Below, one piece after another: positions 37,043 to 47,006 of a stretch of 64,000 bases of DNA. Each line of letters starts with the position of its first letter. Position 1 is the stretch's first letter. Source of the DNA: Xanthomonas hortorum pv. cynarae (lineage in GTDB: Bacteria > Pseudomonadota > Gammaproteobacteria > Xanthomonadales > Xanthomonadaceae). The notes under the pieces were generated by a model. That model saw only the letters and a program-made list of their open reading frames with translations, had not been told where the DNA came from and did no database searches. Made by a program: the position numbers and the translations under genes. The stretch lies in assembly GCF_002939985.1 (NCBI RefSeq), contig NZ_MDFM01000029.1:1-64000 (forward strand), given 5' to 3'.

Positions 37043-39949
37043 ATGCGCCGTACGTTGTTTCTTTCGATCGCTCTCGCCTTGCATGCAGGCACTGCCGGCG
37101 CCCAGGCGGCACCTGCCACCATCGCGGTCGATGCGATTCCTGCCCAGCCACTGGCACGCGCGCTCAATGCGCTCTCGCGTCAGACCGGGCTGCAGTTTGT
37201 CTATGCCGCAGGCGTGGCCGGCAACCCGCAGACCCGCGCCACCGCTGCCGGCGTTGCACCGGAGCAGGCCTTGCAGCAATTGCTCGATGGCACCGGCCTG
37301 CGTTACCGCTATCTCAATGCGACCACGGTGACGATCGAAACCGCCGAGCCAGCACCCGGCATGCCGCAGGCAGTTCCTGCAACAGCCGCAATCGCAACGA
37401 CCGCAACGGCGCCAATGCCGCGCGCAGACGCACCGGTGCAGGAGCTGGACAGCATCCAGGTACTCGGCAGTTACGCCGGCAGCCTCAGCGCCGCACTGCG
37501 GCAGAAGCGTTATGCCGACAGCGTGGTGGATGTGATCGCTGCCGAAGACATCGGCAAGCTGCCGGCGCAGAACGTGGCCGAAGCGCTGCAGCGCGTGCCC
37601 GGCGTGTCGATCGTGCGCGATCGCGGCGAAGGGGTGTACGTGCGCGTGCGCGGCCTGGGCCCGAACTTCCAGGTCACCACGCTCAACGGCCAGACCATGG
37701 CTGTCAACGAGAATGTGCGCACCTCCGGCCAGACCGGGCGGCAATTCCGTTACGACACGCTGCCGGCCGAACTGGTCTCCGGGCTGGATGTGATCAAGAG
37801 TCCCACCGCCGATCTGGACGAAGGTGCGATCGGCGGCATCATCAATGTACGCACGTTCCGCCCGTTGGAACTGGGCAAGACGCTGACCAACGTGTCGCTG
37901 GAATCGAGCCAGGCCCAGCGCACCCAGGCCAACGATCCGCGCGCCTCCGGCCTGTTCAATTGGGTCAATGCCGAAGGCACCTTCGGCATGTTGATTTCCG
38001 GCGCGTATGCGCAACGCACGCTGCGCCAGGACCGCGTCAACGAGGTGAGCTGGGACTATTACCGCAACGGCGTACCGGGTGTGCCCGGCGCCACTTACGT
38101 GCCCACCGGTCTGCGCCCGACGCTGGAGCTGGAAGAGCGCGAACGCACCGGTGTGGCCGCCTCGCTGCAGTGGAAGCCGAGCGCGCAATGGGAAACCAAC
38201 TTGGATCTGCTCTATGCCAAGCAGACCGTGCATTACGACGAGTACAGCATGGGCGTGGGCTTCGACAGCCTGGCCAAGCTGAGCAATCTGCGCGTGGAAA
38301 ACGGCGGCATTACCGGTTTCGATTATCGCAACGGCCAGGTGCAGATCTCGCGCGAAACCTCTGGCATCACCGACGACAATCGCAGTGCGCGCCTGTCCAG
38401 CACCTGGAGCGGCGACCAATGGACGCTGGGCGCGGTGGCATTCCACTCGCAGGCGCACAGCTACGATTCGGATCCGATCCGGCGCACCCGGCTGCGCAGC
38501 GGTGCCAACCTGTCGATGCGCGTGGACATGCCGCAAGCCGACGGCGACAACGTGCCCGATTGGAGCTTCACCAACGGTTTCGATCCAACCAACCCGGCCA
38601 CCGTGGCAGGGCGCCGGCTGGAATGGCGCGAGATCGACGCACGCGACAAGGAAGACGCACTGCAGTTCGATGCCAAGCGTGCGCTCGAGGGCGGCTTCTT
38701 CCGCGACTTCAAGGTGGGCGCCAAGTATCGCCAGCGCTCGCGCACTTACGACCGTGCCGACCTGCTGCTCAACAGCATCGCCGGCGTGCGTTTTCCGGGC
38801 AGCAATTTCACCGCATTGCCGGTGGGCGACATGCTGTCGGACGCTAACGGCAATCTGCCGCGGCAATGGTTGGCGCCGATTGAATCCACGTTCTGGGGCA
38901 ATTGGCCGACCAGCGCCGATCTGAGCAATACGCCCAATAGCGCCGACCTGCAGAATTCCTATGAGGTGCAGGAAAAGATCGCCTCGGCCTACGCGATGAC
39001 CAACTTCGGCACCGAACTGGCCGGCCGCGAGCTGCGCGGCAATCTCGGTGCGCGCGTGGTGCGCACCGAACAGGCCACCGATGGCCATGCCGATGTCAAC
39101 GGCAGTGCGCAACCGGTGCACTTCGAGCGCACCTACACCAATGTGCTGCCCTCGTTCAATGCAGCCTGGGACGTGCGCGAGGACATGGTGCTGCGTACCT
39201 CCGCTGCCAAGGTGATCACGCGCCCCGATCTCACCGACCTGTCGTCCAAGCTCACCTTCAATTCCAGCGGCGAACGCTTCACCGCCAGCGGTGGCAATCC
39301 TGCGCTGCAGCCGTTCGAGGCATGGCAGTACGACCTGACCTTCGAGTTGTACATCGACGGTACCTCCGCACTGACCGGCGGGTTGTTCTACAAGGATATC
39401 TCCAGCTTCATCCAGACCCAGATGTCCAACCTGGTGTACGAAGGCCAGACCTATCTGCTGTCGTCCAAGACCAACGGCAGCAAGGCGATGGTGCAGGGTG
39501 CGGAAGTGGCGTATCAGCAGGTGTTTAGCGGCTTGCCGTCGCCGCTGGATGGCCTGGGCATGCAGCTCAACTACACCTGGACCGACAGCAAGGCGACCTA
39601 TCACGACGGTAGCAACAGCTTCACCGACAGCCTGGAAGGCGTGGCCAAGAACACCTACAACGCCGTGCTGTTCTATGAGAAGGGGCCGTTGATGGCGCGC
39701 GTCAGCTATAGCTGGAGCGACGACATTCTCAACGCGGTCGGCACCGCCAATGTGGCAACGCTCAACAGCGACCAGTTCGGTAGCCTGGATGCCAATGTGG
39801 CCTACAAGGTCAACGACACGCTGTCGGTGTTCGTCAATGCGATCAACCTCACCGGCGAAGTGCAGCGCCAGTTCGTTGGCGATCACTTGTTCGGCGGCTA
39901 TACCGACTATGGCCGCACCTGGTCGGTGGGGATGCGCGCGCGTTTTTGA
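37043..39949 (+). CDS. TonB-dependent receptor with STN signalling domain
   Basis: A 968-residue outer-membrane receptor. After a signal peptide (MRRTLFLSIALALHAGTAGAQA) comes an STN domain (~25-100; IPAQPLARALNALSRQTGLQFVY) that contacts FecR. A TonB-box-like LDSIQVLGSY, the plug (DIGKLPAQNVAEALQRVPGVSI) and the beta-barrel ending in SVGMRARF follow. Sequence style matches the Caulobacter-type TonB receptors common in Xanthomonas for plant-derived compounds. Substrate unknown; the next genes encode phosphatases, so a phosphorylated or phosphate-containing ligand is plausible. Confidence 0.93.
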   Translation: MRRTLFLSIALALHAGTAGAQAAPATIAVDAIPAQPLARALNALSRQTGLQFVYAAGVAGNPQTRATAAGVAPEQALQQLLDGTGLRYRYLNATTVTIETAEPAPGMPQAVPATAAIATTATAPMPRADAPVQELDSIQVLGSYAGSLSAALRQKRYADSVVDVIAAEDIGKLPAQNVAEALQRVPGVSIVRDRGEGVYVRVRGLGPNFQVTTLNGQTMAVNENVRTSGQTGRQFRYDTLPAELVSGLDVIKSPTADLDEGAIGGIINVRTFRPLELGKTLTNVSLESSQAQRTQANDPRASGLFNWVNAEGTFGMLISGAYAQRTLRQDRVNEVSWDYYRNGVPGVPGATYVPTGLRPTLELEERERTGVAASLQWKPSAQWETNLDLLYAKQTVHYDEYSMGVGFDSLAKLSNLRVENGGITGFDYRNGQVQISRETSGITDDNRSARLSSTWSGDQWTLGAVAFHSQAHSYDSDPIRRTRLRSGANLSMRVDMPQADGDNVPDWSFTNGFDPTNPATVAGRRLEWREIDARDKEDALQFDAKRALEGGFFRDFKVGAKYRQRSRTYDRADLLLNSIAGVRFPGSNFTALPVGDMLSDANGNLPRQWLAPIESTFWGNWPTSADLSNTPNSADLQNSYEVQEKIASAYAMTNFGTELAGRELRGNLGARVVRTEQATDGHADVNGSAQPVHFERTYTNVLPSFNAAWDVREDMVLRTSAAKVITRPDLTDLSSKLTFNSSGERFTASGGNPALQPFEAWQYDLTFELYIDGTSALTGGLFYKDISSFIQTQMSNLVYEGQTYLLSSKTNGSKAMVQGAEVAYQQVFSGLPSPLDGLGMQLNYTWTDSKATYHDGSNSFTDSLEGVAKNTYNAVLFYEKGPLMARVSYSWSDDILNAVGTANVATLNSDQFGSLDANVAYKVNDTLSVFVNAINLTGEVQRQFVGDHLFGGYTDYGRTWSVGMRARF

Positions 39950-39964
39950 GATTGGCCGGGACCG

Positions 39965-40080
39965 GCTGACGAGCAGCCGTCAGCTGGCTGCGGACGGCGC
40001 GCTTGTGGTCCGAGCGTAGGAGCGGTGCATGCCGCTCCTGCATCGGCCGCGCCCACCTGACAGCTGTGCAGTTGCGTTGA
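39965..40080. repeat. Long imperfect palindrome, family III copy 1
   Basis: Outer arms GAGCAGCCGTCAGCTGG and CCACCTGACAGCTGTGC pair imperfectly; the centre is a clean hairpin AGGAGCGG/CCGCTCCT (40018-40039). A related element with a different centre lies at 62144-62256. It follows the receptor stop directly and may end its transcript. Confidence 0.75.
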
Positions 40081-40239
40081 TCGCCGTTCCACAGTTGTCG
40101 GCGGCAGCCACTGCCGCTACTCGGCGCCTACTGCAGGGCGCCGCATGCAAGGCAGCATCGCCCGCGTTGGCGCTGTTGCCAGCTGCATTGCGCGAGATCT
40201 CGCGCAATGCAGTGGGTGCAACACGTTTCGAGACCACTC

Positions 40240-41658
<1,419 letters not shown>

Positions 41659-41665
41659 CGCTGCG

Positions 41666-41687
41666 CGCGCCGGCCACGACCGGCGCG
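41666..41687 (+). terminator. GC-rich hairpin after the phytase-like gene
   Basis: CGCGCCGG/CCGGCGCG, perfect 8-bp arms with a 6-base loop, 8 bases after the stop codon. No T-run follows, so it may only slow polymerase or protect the mRNA end. Confidence 0.5.
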
Positions 41688-41767
41688 TGTAGTTGCATCG
41701 GCGCATGAGCGCCGTTTCTCTGGCCACCGTGCCAGCCGCTGTTTTTCACCACTGCAAGAGGCGATTT

Positions 41768-43072
41768 ATGCTCCACCAGCTACGTACTCTCGTCAGTCTC
41801 GGAATCACGCTCGGTCTTGCCTGTGCAAGCATTGCCCAGGCGCAAACAAACGTCGGCGTCCTCGACGTGCTGACCTACAATGTCGCCGGCCTGCCCGAAG
41901 GGCTGTCCAGCGGAACGCCGGCCACCAACACCGCATTGCTGGCGCCGAAACTGGCACCTTACGGCCTGGTCAATGTGCAGGAAGACTTCAACTACCACGC
42001 CACGCTGTACGCCGGCGATGCGCATCCGTACCGCACCGCCACCAGTGGCGGCGCTGCCTTCGGCGACGGGCTCAATACGCTCAGCAACTATCCCTTCAGC
42101 GACTTCACCAGGATCAAGTGGAATCAGTGCAACGGCACCGACTGCCTGACGCCGAAGGGTTTCAGTTACATGCGCGTACGCCTGGCCGATGGCGTGTTGC
42201 TGGACGTCTACAACGCGCATCCCAATGCCGGTGTCGAAGCGGGCGATTTGTCCGCACGCCGTGCCAATATCGGCCAGCTGGCGCAGTTCATCCAGACTTG
42301 ATCGGCTGGCAACGCGGTGCTGGTGATGATGGATTCCAACACGCGCTACACCCGCAGCGACGACAACGTCCGCGAGCTGATCGCCTCCAACGGTTTGAGC
42401 GATCCATGGCTGGAATTGATCAAGGGCAGCGCACCGGCGGCCGGCGCTGAGCCGCTGCTCTGCGGCACGCCACCCACCAATGCCTGCGAGGTGGTCGACA
42501 AGATCCTGTACCGCGATGCGCCGCAACTGACCCTGGTGGCCAACCGTTACCAGCTCGATGGCGGCGGCTTCTACGACAGCGCCGGCAAGCCCCTGTCCGA
42601 CCATTACCCACTGCATGCGCAGTTCGGTTGGGCCGTGGGCGACCAATTGCGCACCAGCGACCAGTTCGGTGGTCCGCATGGCATTCCGTTCAACGATCTG
42701 GCCGGTAATGCCAGTGGGCGTCCGCTCAGCGGCGTGACCCTGCGCGGCGGCGCGCGCCTGGATGGCCTGGGTGTGATCCTGGACAGTGGCAAACTGCTTG
42801 CGCATGGCGGCAGCGGCGGGCAGGCGACCACGTTGTCGCTGGGTGCCAACGAAACGCTGTCCTCGGCCACCTTCAGAGTGGGCAAGTACAACGACCGCAC
42901 CCGCGTGTTCTCACTGAGCCTGCGCACCAACAAAGGCCGCAGCGTGCAGGTGGGCACACCGAGCAGCGAGACCTACACGCTGCCCGCGCCGAGCGGCTGG
43001 CATATCGCCGGTTTCACCGGTCGCGCCGGCGAGGAGATCTATAAGTTGGGTGTGGTGTATGCGAAGGACTGA
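41768..43072 (+). pseudogene. EEP-family phosphatase/sphingomyelinase-like protein with jacalin-like tail, interrupted by TGA
   Basis: Reading from ATG 41768 gives a signal peptide (QLRTLVSLGITLGLACASIAQAQ), then an endonuclease/exonuclease/phosphatase fold: DVLTYNVAGLP, the metal-binding Glu in VQEDFNY, and YNAHPN. Codon 178 is TGA (42299-42301). The same frame continues without shift as SAGNAVLVMMDSNTRYTR, then the catalytic SDHYPL. A jacalin-like lectin domain follows (~residue 288 to the end; QFGGPHGIPFND, GWHIAGFTGRAGEEIYKLGVVY). The stop divides the active site, so neither half should be active alone; the relic GDTN loop reads MDSN. Likely a recent nonsense mutation, with readthrough or sequencing error as alternatives. 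The downstream half could start at 42317. Confidence 0.85.
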
Positions 43073-43093
43073 GCGTAGCTGACGCAACAGACT

Positions 43094-43120
43094 GCGTAAC
43101 GAGCGTAACGAGCGTAACGC
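43094..43120. repeat. Three tandem 9-bp repeats (GCGTAACGA)
   Basis: GCGTAACGA, GCGTAACGA, GCGTAACGC in tandem, just after the jacalin-like gene. The rest of the gap up to 43321 shows nothing further. Confidence 0.8.
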
Positions 43121-43321
43121 GTTGCGTAGCAGCGGCACGGCCAGGGATGGCCAGTGTTGCGTGAGCGGCTGCACGCCCAGGCTTCAGCGATATTGACGCC
43201 GTGCTTGCTTGGATTCTTCACTGTGCACAGTGCAACGAGACCGCTGATGACGGAAGTAGAAACGCGCTGCACGGCTGCAAGGCTCAAGCGCAAAGCAGAG
43301 TGCTATCAGCCGGAGGGATGC

Positions 43322-43759
43322 TCAGCCATAGGTGGGTCGTGTCTCGTGGATATGCCGGTCGTCACGCAAACGCACCCTTGCCCGTAGCCACTGCCCAAAC
43401 TGCTTCTCGCTCCAGGCGCCATCGGCCAATTGCATCATGGCGACGTACTTGTCTTCTTGCGACGCAATGAGCTCAGCACCATTGAGTCCAAGAAAGACGC
43501 GATAGCAGACATGGGCGGTGCGCTTGTTGCCATCCACAAACGGGTGATTGCGTGCCAGCCCATAGGCCAGGCTCGCAGTCAGTTCCACCAGGTCGGGCGG
43601 GGGATCGCCGTAGGAGAACAACTGTTGCGGGCGTGCCAGCGCCGAATCCAGCAAGGCTTCATCACGCACGCCAGCTGCGCCACCGTGCTCGCTCAACTGA
43701 CGTTCGTGTATTGCCAAGGCAAGCGCGCGCTGGATCCAGACGACCATGCGCGTGTTCAT
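43322..43759 (-). CDS. Doc-type (Fic-fold) toxin
   Basis: A 145-residue death-on-curing toxin. The signature HPFVDGNKRTA is intact, as is the DPPPDLVELTASLAYGLARN helix. Doc phosphorylates EF-Tu and halts translation. It starts within the antitoxin stop codon (ATGA). The Fic/Doc active-site Lys variant (DGNKR) is the kinase type, not the AMP-transferring DGNGR type. Confidence 0.93.
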   Translation of the reverse strand: MNTRMVVWIQRALALAIHERQLSEHGGAAGVRDEALLDSALARPQQLFSYGDPPPDLVELTASLAYGLARNHPFVDGNKRTAHVCYRVFLGLNGAELIASQEDKYVAMMQLADGAWSEKQFGQWLRARVRLRDDRHIHETRPTYG

Positions 43760-43977
43760 TTGGCCAACTTGTGCAGCACCTGCCGATCCTCGCGCATCAC
43801 CTGCTCGGCCACCTCCATCTGCGCGGCCAGGGTCGGGTCGAACGCGGTCAGCTTGATGCCGTCGGGCGTTTCCAGCGCATACAGTTCGTCGCCCTTGCCC
43901 AGGCGCAGGCGGGCCAGCAGTTCCTTGGGCAGGATGACGCCGGCGGAATTGCCGATGGAGGTGATCTTGAGTTTCAT
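43756..43977 (-). CDS. AbrB/MazE-type antitoxin partner of Doc
   Basis: A 73-residue SpoVT-AbrB protein: KITSIGNSAGVILPKELLARLRLGKGDELYALETPDG is the swapped-hairpin DNA-binding fold, and the C-terminal ~25 residues are helical and charged, suited to wrap the toxin. Classic Doc is paired with a Phd-type antitoxin; the AbrB pairing is the alternative type found in many Proteobacteria. It should also repress its own promoter. Confidence 0.92.
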   Translation of the reverse strand: MKLKITSIGNSAGVILPKELLARLRLGKGDELYALETPDGIKLTAFDPTLAAQMEVAEQVMREDRQVLHKLAK

Positions 43978-43991
43978 GGCAGCATCCTTTG

Positions 43992-44010
43992 TTATTACGT
44001 AAGTTATAAC
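43992..44010 (-). promoter_or_regulatory. Likely autoregulatory operator of the toxin-antitoxin pair
   Basis: An AT-rich block 14 bases before the antitoxin start contains the palindromes TTACGTAA (43995-44002) and GTTATAAC (44003-44010) and a direct repeat of GTTAT. Such symmetry suits AbrB-type binding. Confidence 0.55.
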
Positions 44011-44092
44011 TCGGTGCCCGGTTTGTCACAAGCTCGCCCGCTGAATCGGCTCAGCAAGCTGAGTCGGCCAATCTCGCCTGCTGCGACCGAGG

Positions 44093-44110
44093 GGTGTACA
44101 AATGTACACC
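44093..44110 (+). promoter_or_regulatory. LexA2 SOS operator of the mutagenesis operon
   Basis: GGTGTACA-AA-TGTACACC: two perfect 8-bp arms centred 34 bases before the lexA2 ATG. TGTACA-N2-TGTACA is the motif I recall for the second LexA of xanthomonads. It implies autorepression of the whole lexA2-imuA-imuB-dnaE2 operon until DNA damage. Confidence 0.88.
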
Positions 44111-44135
44111 TAGTCCCGGCTGGCCGTTTTCTTCC

Positions 44136-44753
44136 ATGGAACCTCTCTCTCCCAAACGTGCGGCGGTGCTGATCTTCCTGCAGGAACAGGCCCGCGCAGG
44201 GGTGTCGCCCAGCCTGGCCGAGATTGCGCAGGCATTCGGCTTCGCCTCGCGCAATGCCGCGCAGAAGCACGTGCAGGCACTGGCCGAGGCCGGGTTGATC
44301 GAGCTGCTGCCCAATCAAAAGCGCGGCATCCGCGTGCCAGGCCGGATGAGGCCTGATCCGGCGCGCGATGCAGTGCTGGCCTTGCCGGTGCTGGGGCGGG
44401 TGGCGGCCGGTGTGCCGATCGGGGCGGATATCGGGCTGGATCGTCAGCTGTGGCTGGACCGCGCGCTGTTCTCGCTGCGCCCGGATTATCTGTTGCAGGT
44501 GCAAGGCGACTCGATGATCGACGACGGCATTCTGGACGGCGATCTGGTCGGTGTGCATCGCAGCAACGATGCGCGCGATGGGCAGATCGTGGTGGCGCGG
44601 GTGGATGGCGAGATCACCATCAAACGACTGGAGCGCGGCGACGAGCGCATCCGCCTGTTGCCACGCAACCGCGCGCATGCGCCGATCGTGGTGGCGGCCG
44701 ATGCCGACTTCGCGATCGAAGGGCTGTACTGCGGTCTGATCCGGCAGGGTTGA
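44136..44753 (+). CDS. lexA2: LexA2 SOS repressor
   Basis: A 205-residue LexA. The winged-helix N-terminal domain (SPSLAEIAQAFGFASRNAAQKHVQALAEAGL) is followed by the self-cleavage site Ala91-Gly92 (RVAAGVP), catalytic Ser126 (QGDSMIDDG) and Lys163 (EITIKRL). The longer frame from 44094 is rejected because its first codons fall inside the operator; ATG 44136 matches the usual LexA start (MEPLSPKRAAVL). It heads the damage-inducible mutagenesis operon; the next gene starts one base after its stop. Confidence 0.93.
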   Translation: MEPLSPKRAAVLIFLQEQARAGVSPSLAEIAQAFGFASRNAAQKHVQALAEAGLIELLPNQKRGIRVPGRMRPDPARDAVLALPVLGRVAAGVPIGADIGLDRQLWLDRALFSLRPDYLLQVQGDSMIDDGILDGDLVGVHRSNDARDGQIVVARVDGEITIKRLERGDERIRLLPRNRAHAPIVVAADADFAIEGLYCGLIRQG

Positions 44754-44754
44754 G

Positions 44755-45408
44755 ATGAGCCAGGAGCCCGCGCGCATCAGGCAGGACGGCAACGCGGCAG
44801 TCGCACTGCCGCTGGACGCCCTGCTGGCCGCGCGTACGGTGTGGCGCGCAGGTCACGGCACGGCCATTGCCCATGGCGGCGAATCCACCGGGCATGCCGC
44901 ACTGGATGCGCTGCTGCCCGATGGTGGCTGGCCGCGGCGGGCACTGACCGAATTGCTGTTGCCCGCGCACGGCGTAGGCGAGATCGCATTGTTGTTGCCC
45001 ACGCTGGCGCGCATGACTGGCGCCAGCAGTCGCGTAGTGCTCGTGGCGCCGCCGTTCATTCCCTACGCACCGGCCTGGCAGGCGGGCGGGGTGGTGCTGG
45101 AACATCTGGAAGTGGTACAGGCCTACCCGCGCGACGCCTTGTGGGCATTCGAACAATGCCTGCGCAGCGGTGCCTGCGCGGCGGTGTTGGGCTGGCCGCA
45201 GACCGGCGATGCACGCGCGTTGCGGCGGCTGCAGGTCGCCGCCGACAGCGGCAATTGCTGCGCCTTCGCATTGCGCGACCGCAAGCATGCGGTCAATGCA
45301 TCGCCGGCCGCCTTGCGGCTGGAATTTCTGCCCGAGCGCGATGCCTGGCAGGTGCGCAAATGCCGCGGTGGGCAGGTCCCCTCGCAGCCGTTGCGGCTGG
45401 CGCATTGA
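44755..45408 (+). CDS. imuA: ImuA, translesion mutagenesis accessory protein
   Basis: A 217-residue RecA-fold-related protein without a working Walker A. Matches ImuA by order and by segments WPRRALTELLLPAHGVGEIALLLPTLARM and ALRRLQVAADSGNCCAFALRD. ImuA helps ImuB and DnaE2 copy damaged DNA after SOS induction. Confidence 0.9.
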   Translation: MSQEPARIRQDGNAAVALPLDALLAARTVWRAGHGTAIAHGGESTGHAALDALLPDGGWPRRALTELLLPAHGVGEIALLLPTLARMTGASSRVVLVAPPFIPYAPAWQAGGVVLEHLEVVQAYPRDALWAFEQCLRSGACAAVLGWPQTGDARALRRLQVAADSGNCCAFALRDRKHAVNASPAALRLEFLPERDAWQVRKCRGGQVPSQPLRLAH

Positions 45409-45417
45409 GGCGCGCGC

Positions 45418-46836
45418 ATGTTGTGGGCCTGCATACTGCTGCCGCAGCTGGCGCTGGACGCCGTCCTTCGGCGTCTGGAAGAGCCGCACGCGCCGCTGGT
45501 GCTGGTCGAAGGGCCGGCGCAGTTGCGCAGCCTGCATTCGGTCAACGCAGCGGCGTCTGCCGCCGGTCTGAAAGCCGGCATGCGGCTGTCGGCGGCGCAT
45601 GCGCTGATGGCCAATGTGCGCACCATCGATTACGAGGCGCAGGCTGAGGCGCGCACGCAGCGGTTTCTTGCGGCCTGGGCGTATCGGCATAGTTCGCTGG
45701 TGAGCCAGCAATGGTCGCGCGCCATCGTGCTGGAAGCCGGCGCCAGTTTTCGGCTGTTCGGTCCGTGGCCACGTTTCGAGCGCCGCCTGCGCGATGAACT
45801 GCAGGCGTTGGGGTTCCAGCACCGGCTTGCACTGGCACCTACACCGCGCGCCGCGCGCGTGCTGGCCGGCTTGCGCGATGGCATGGTGGTGACGCAGTTG
45901 CCGGCTTTGCACAGCACGCTCGACAAGGTGCCGGTACGTCGTGCCGCCTTGCCCGGCGATGTCGGCGAGCGCCTGCAGCACATGGGCGTGCGTACGCTGG
46001 CTGCGGTGCGTGCATTGCCGCGCGATGGGCTGCGCCGGCGTTTCGGTGCGGGTTTGCTCGATCACCTGGACCGCCTCTACGGCCAGGTCGACGACCCCTT
46101 GGAGTGTTACGCACCGCCAGATCATTTCGACCAGCGTGTGGAACTGGGCTACGAGGTGGAAATGCATCCGGCGCTGTTGTTCCCGCTGCGGCGTTTGATC
46201 GGCGATCTGTGCACGTATCTATCCATTCGCGATGGTGGCGTGCAACGGTTCTTGCTGCGACTGGAGCACGAACAAGGCGCCACCGATGTCGAGATCGGCC
46301 TGCTGACGCCGGAGCGTGCGCCCACGCTGTTGTTCGAGCTTGCACGCAACCGGCTGGAGCGGGTGGAAATTCCGCGGCCGGTAGTGGCGATGCGCTTGCT
46401 GGCGCGGCAATTGCCGCCGTTCGTGCCGGCCATGCGCGATCTGTTCGATCAACGTGCGCAGCAATCGGTGGAGTGGCCGCAGCTGCGCGAGCGCCTGCGT
46501 GCGCGGCTCGGCGATGAGGCGGTGTATCGCGTGCTGCCGGCCGACGACCCGCGCCCGGAACGCGCCTGGCGGCGCGCCATCGGCGATACGCTGCGCGAAA
46601 CCGATGCGCCACCGCGCCCGCCGCGCCCCACCTGGTTGTTGCCACAGCCGGTGCCCTTGCACGATGCGCAGTTACGCATCGTCTCCGGTCCTGAGCGATT
46701 GGAAAGCGGCTGGTGGGACGACGACGAAGCACGTCGCGACTATTACGTCGTAGAAACCGCGCGCGGCCGTCGCGGCTGGGCATTCGCCGCACCCGGCCGT
46801 GTGGATGGCTGGATGTTGCATGGGTGGTTTGCATGA
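45418..46836 (+). CDS. imuB: ImuB, inactive Y-family polymerase-like protein
   Basis: A 472-residue Y-family homologue. The palm (SLHSVNAAASAAGLKAGMRLSAAHALM) lacks the acidic residues needed for catalysis, as expected for ImuB, which acts as a scaffold linking DnaE2 to the sliding clamp. The thumb HhH and little-finger parts follow. It overlaps the 57-codon ORF at its 3' end by ATGA. Confidence 0.92.
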   Translation: MLWACILLPQLALDAVLRRLEEPHAPLVLVEGPAQLRSLHSVNAAASAAGLKAGMRLSAAHALMANVRTIDYEAQAEARTQRFLAAWAYRHSSLVSQQWSRAIVLEAGASFRLFGPWPRFERRLRDELQALGFQHRLALAPTPRAARVLAGLRDGMVVTQLPALHSTLDKVPVRRAALPGDVGERLQHMGVRTLAAVRALPRDGLRRRFGAGLLDHLDRLYGQVDDPLECYAPPDHFDQRVELGYEVEMHPALLFPLRRLIGDLCTYLSIRDGGVQRFLLRLEHEQGATDVEIGLLTPERAPTLLFELARNRLERVEIPRPVVAMRLLARQLPPFVPAMRDLFDQRAQQSVEWPQLRERLRARLGDEAVYRVLPADDPRPERAWRRAIGDTLRETDAPPRPPRPTWLLPQPVPLHDAQLRIVSGPERLESGWWDDDEARRDYYVVETARGRRGWAFAAPGRVDGWMLHGWFA

Positions 46837-47006
46837 TCCGACCCATCCCACTGCGGCAACGCATCACTGCTTGCCGGGCTGGTCATCGCAGAGGTACCGC
46901 AAACATCCGGTGCCACGGAGCGAAGGAGTACCTGCAACGAGGCGATCTGCGGTGTACTGGAAAGACGGTGTGGTGGCAGCGCGATGTTGAAGAGGTGCAC
47001 CCATGA
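46833..47006 (+). CDS. 57-residue coupled ORF between imuB and dnaE2
   Basis: An ATG at 46833 overlaps the imuB TGA as ATGA, and its own TGA overlaps the dnaE2 ATG at 47003 as ATGA. It therefore fills the gap exactly and lets ribosomes pass from imuB to dnaE2. The product ([20 protein letters not shown]...) is basic with two Cys pairs spread out and a Trp-Trp near the C-terminus; no family recognised. It could be a genuine small SOS protein or merely a coupling device. The double overlap is the main support. Confidence 0.5.
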   Translation: MIRPIPLRQRITACRAGHRRGTANIRCHGAKEYLQRGDLRCTGKTVWWQRDVEEVHP

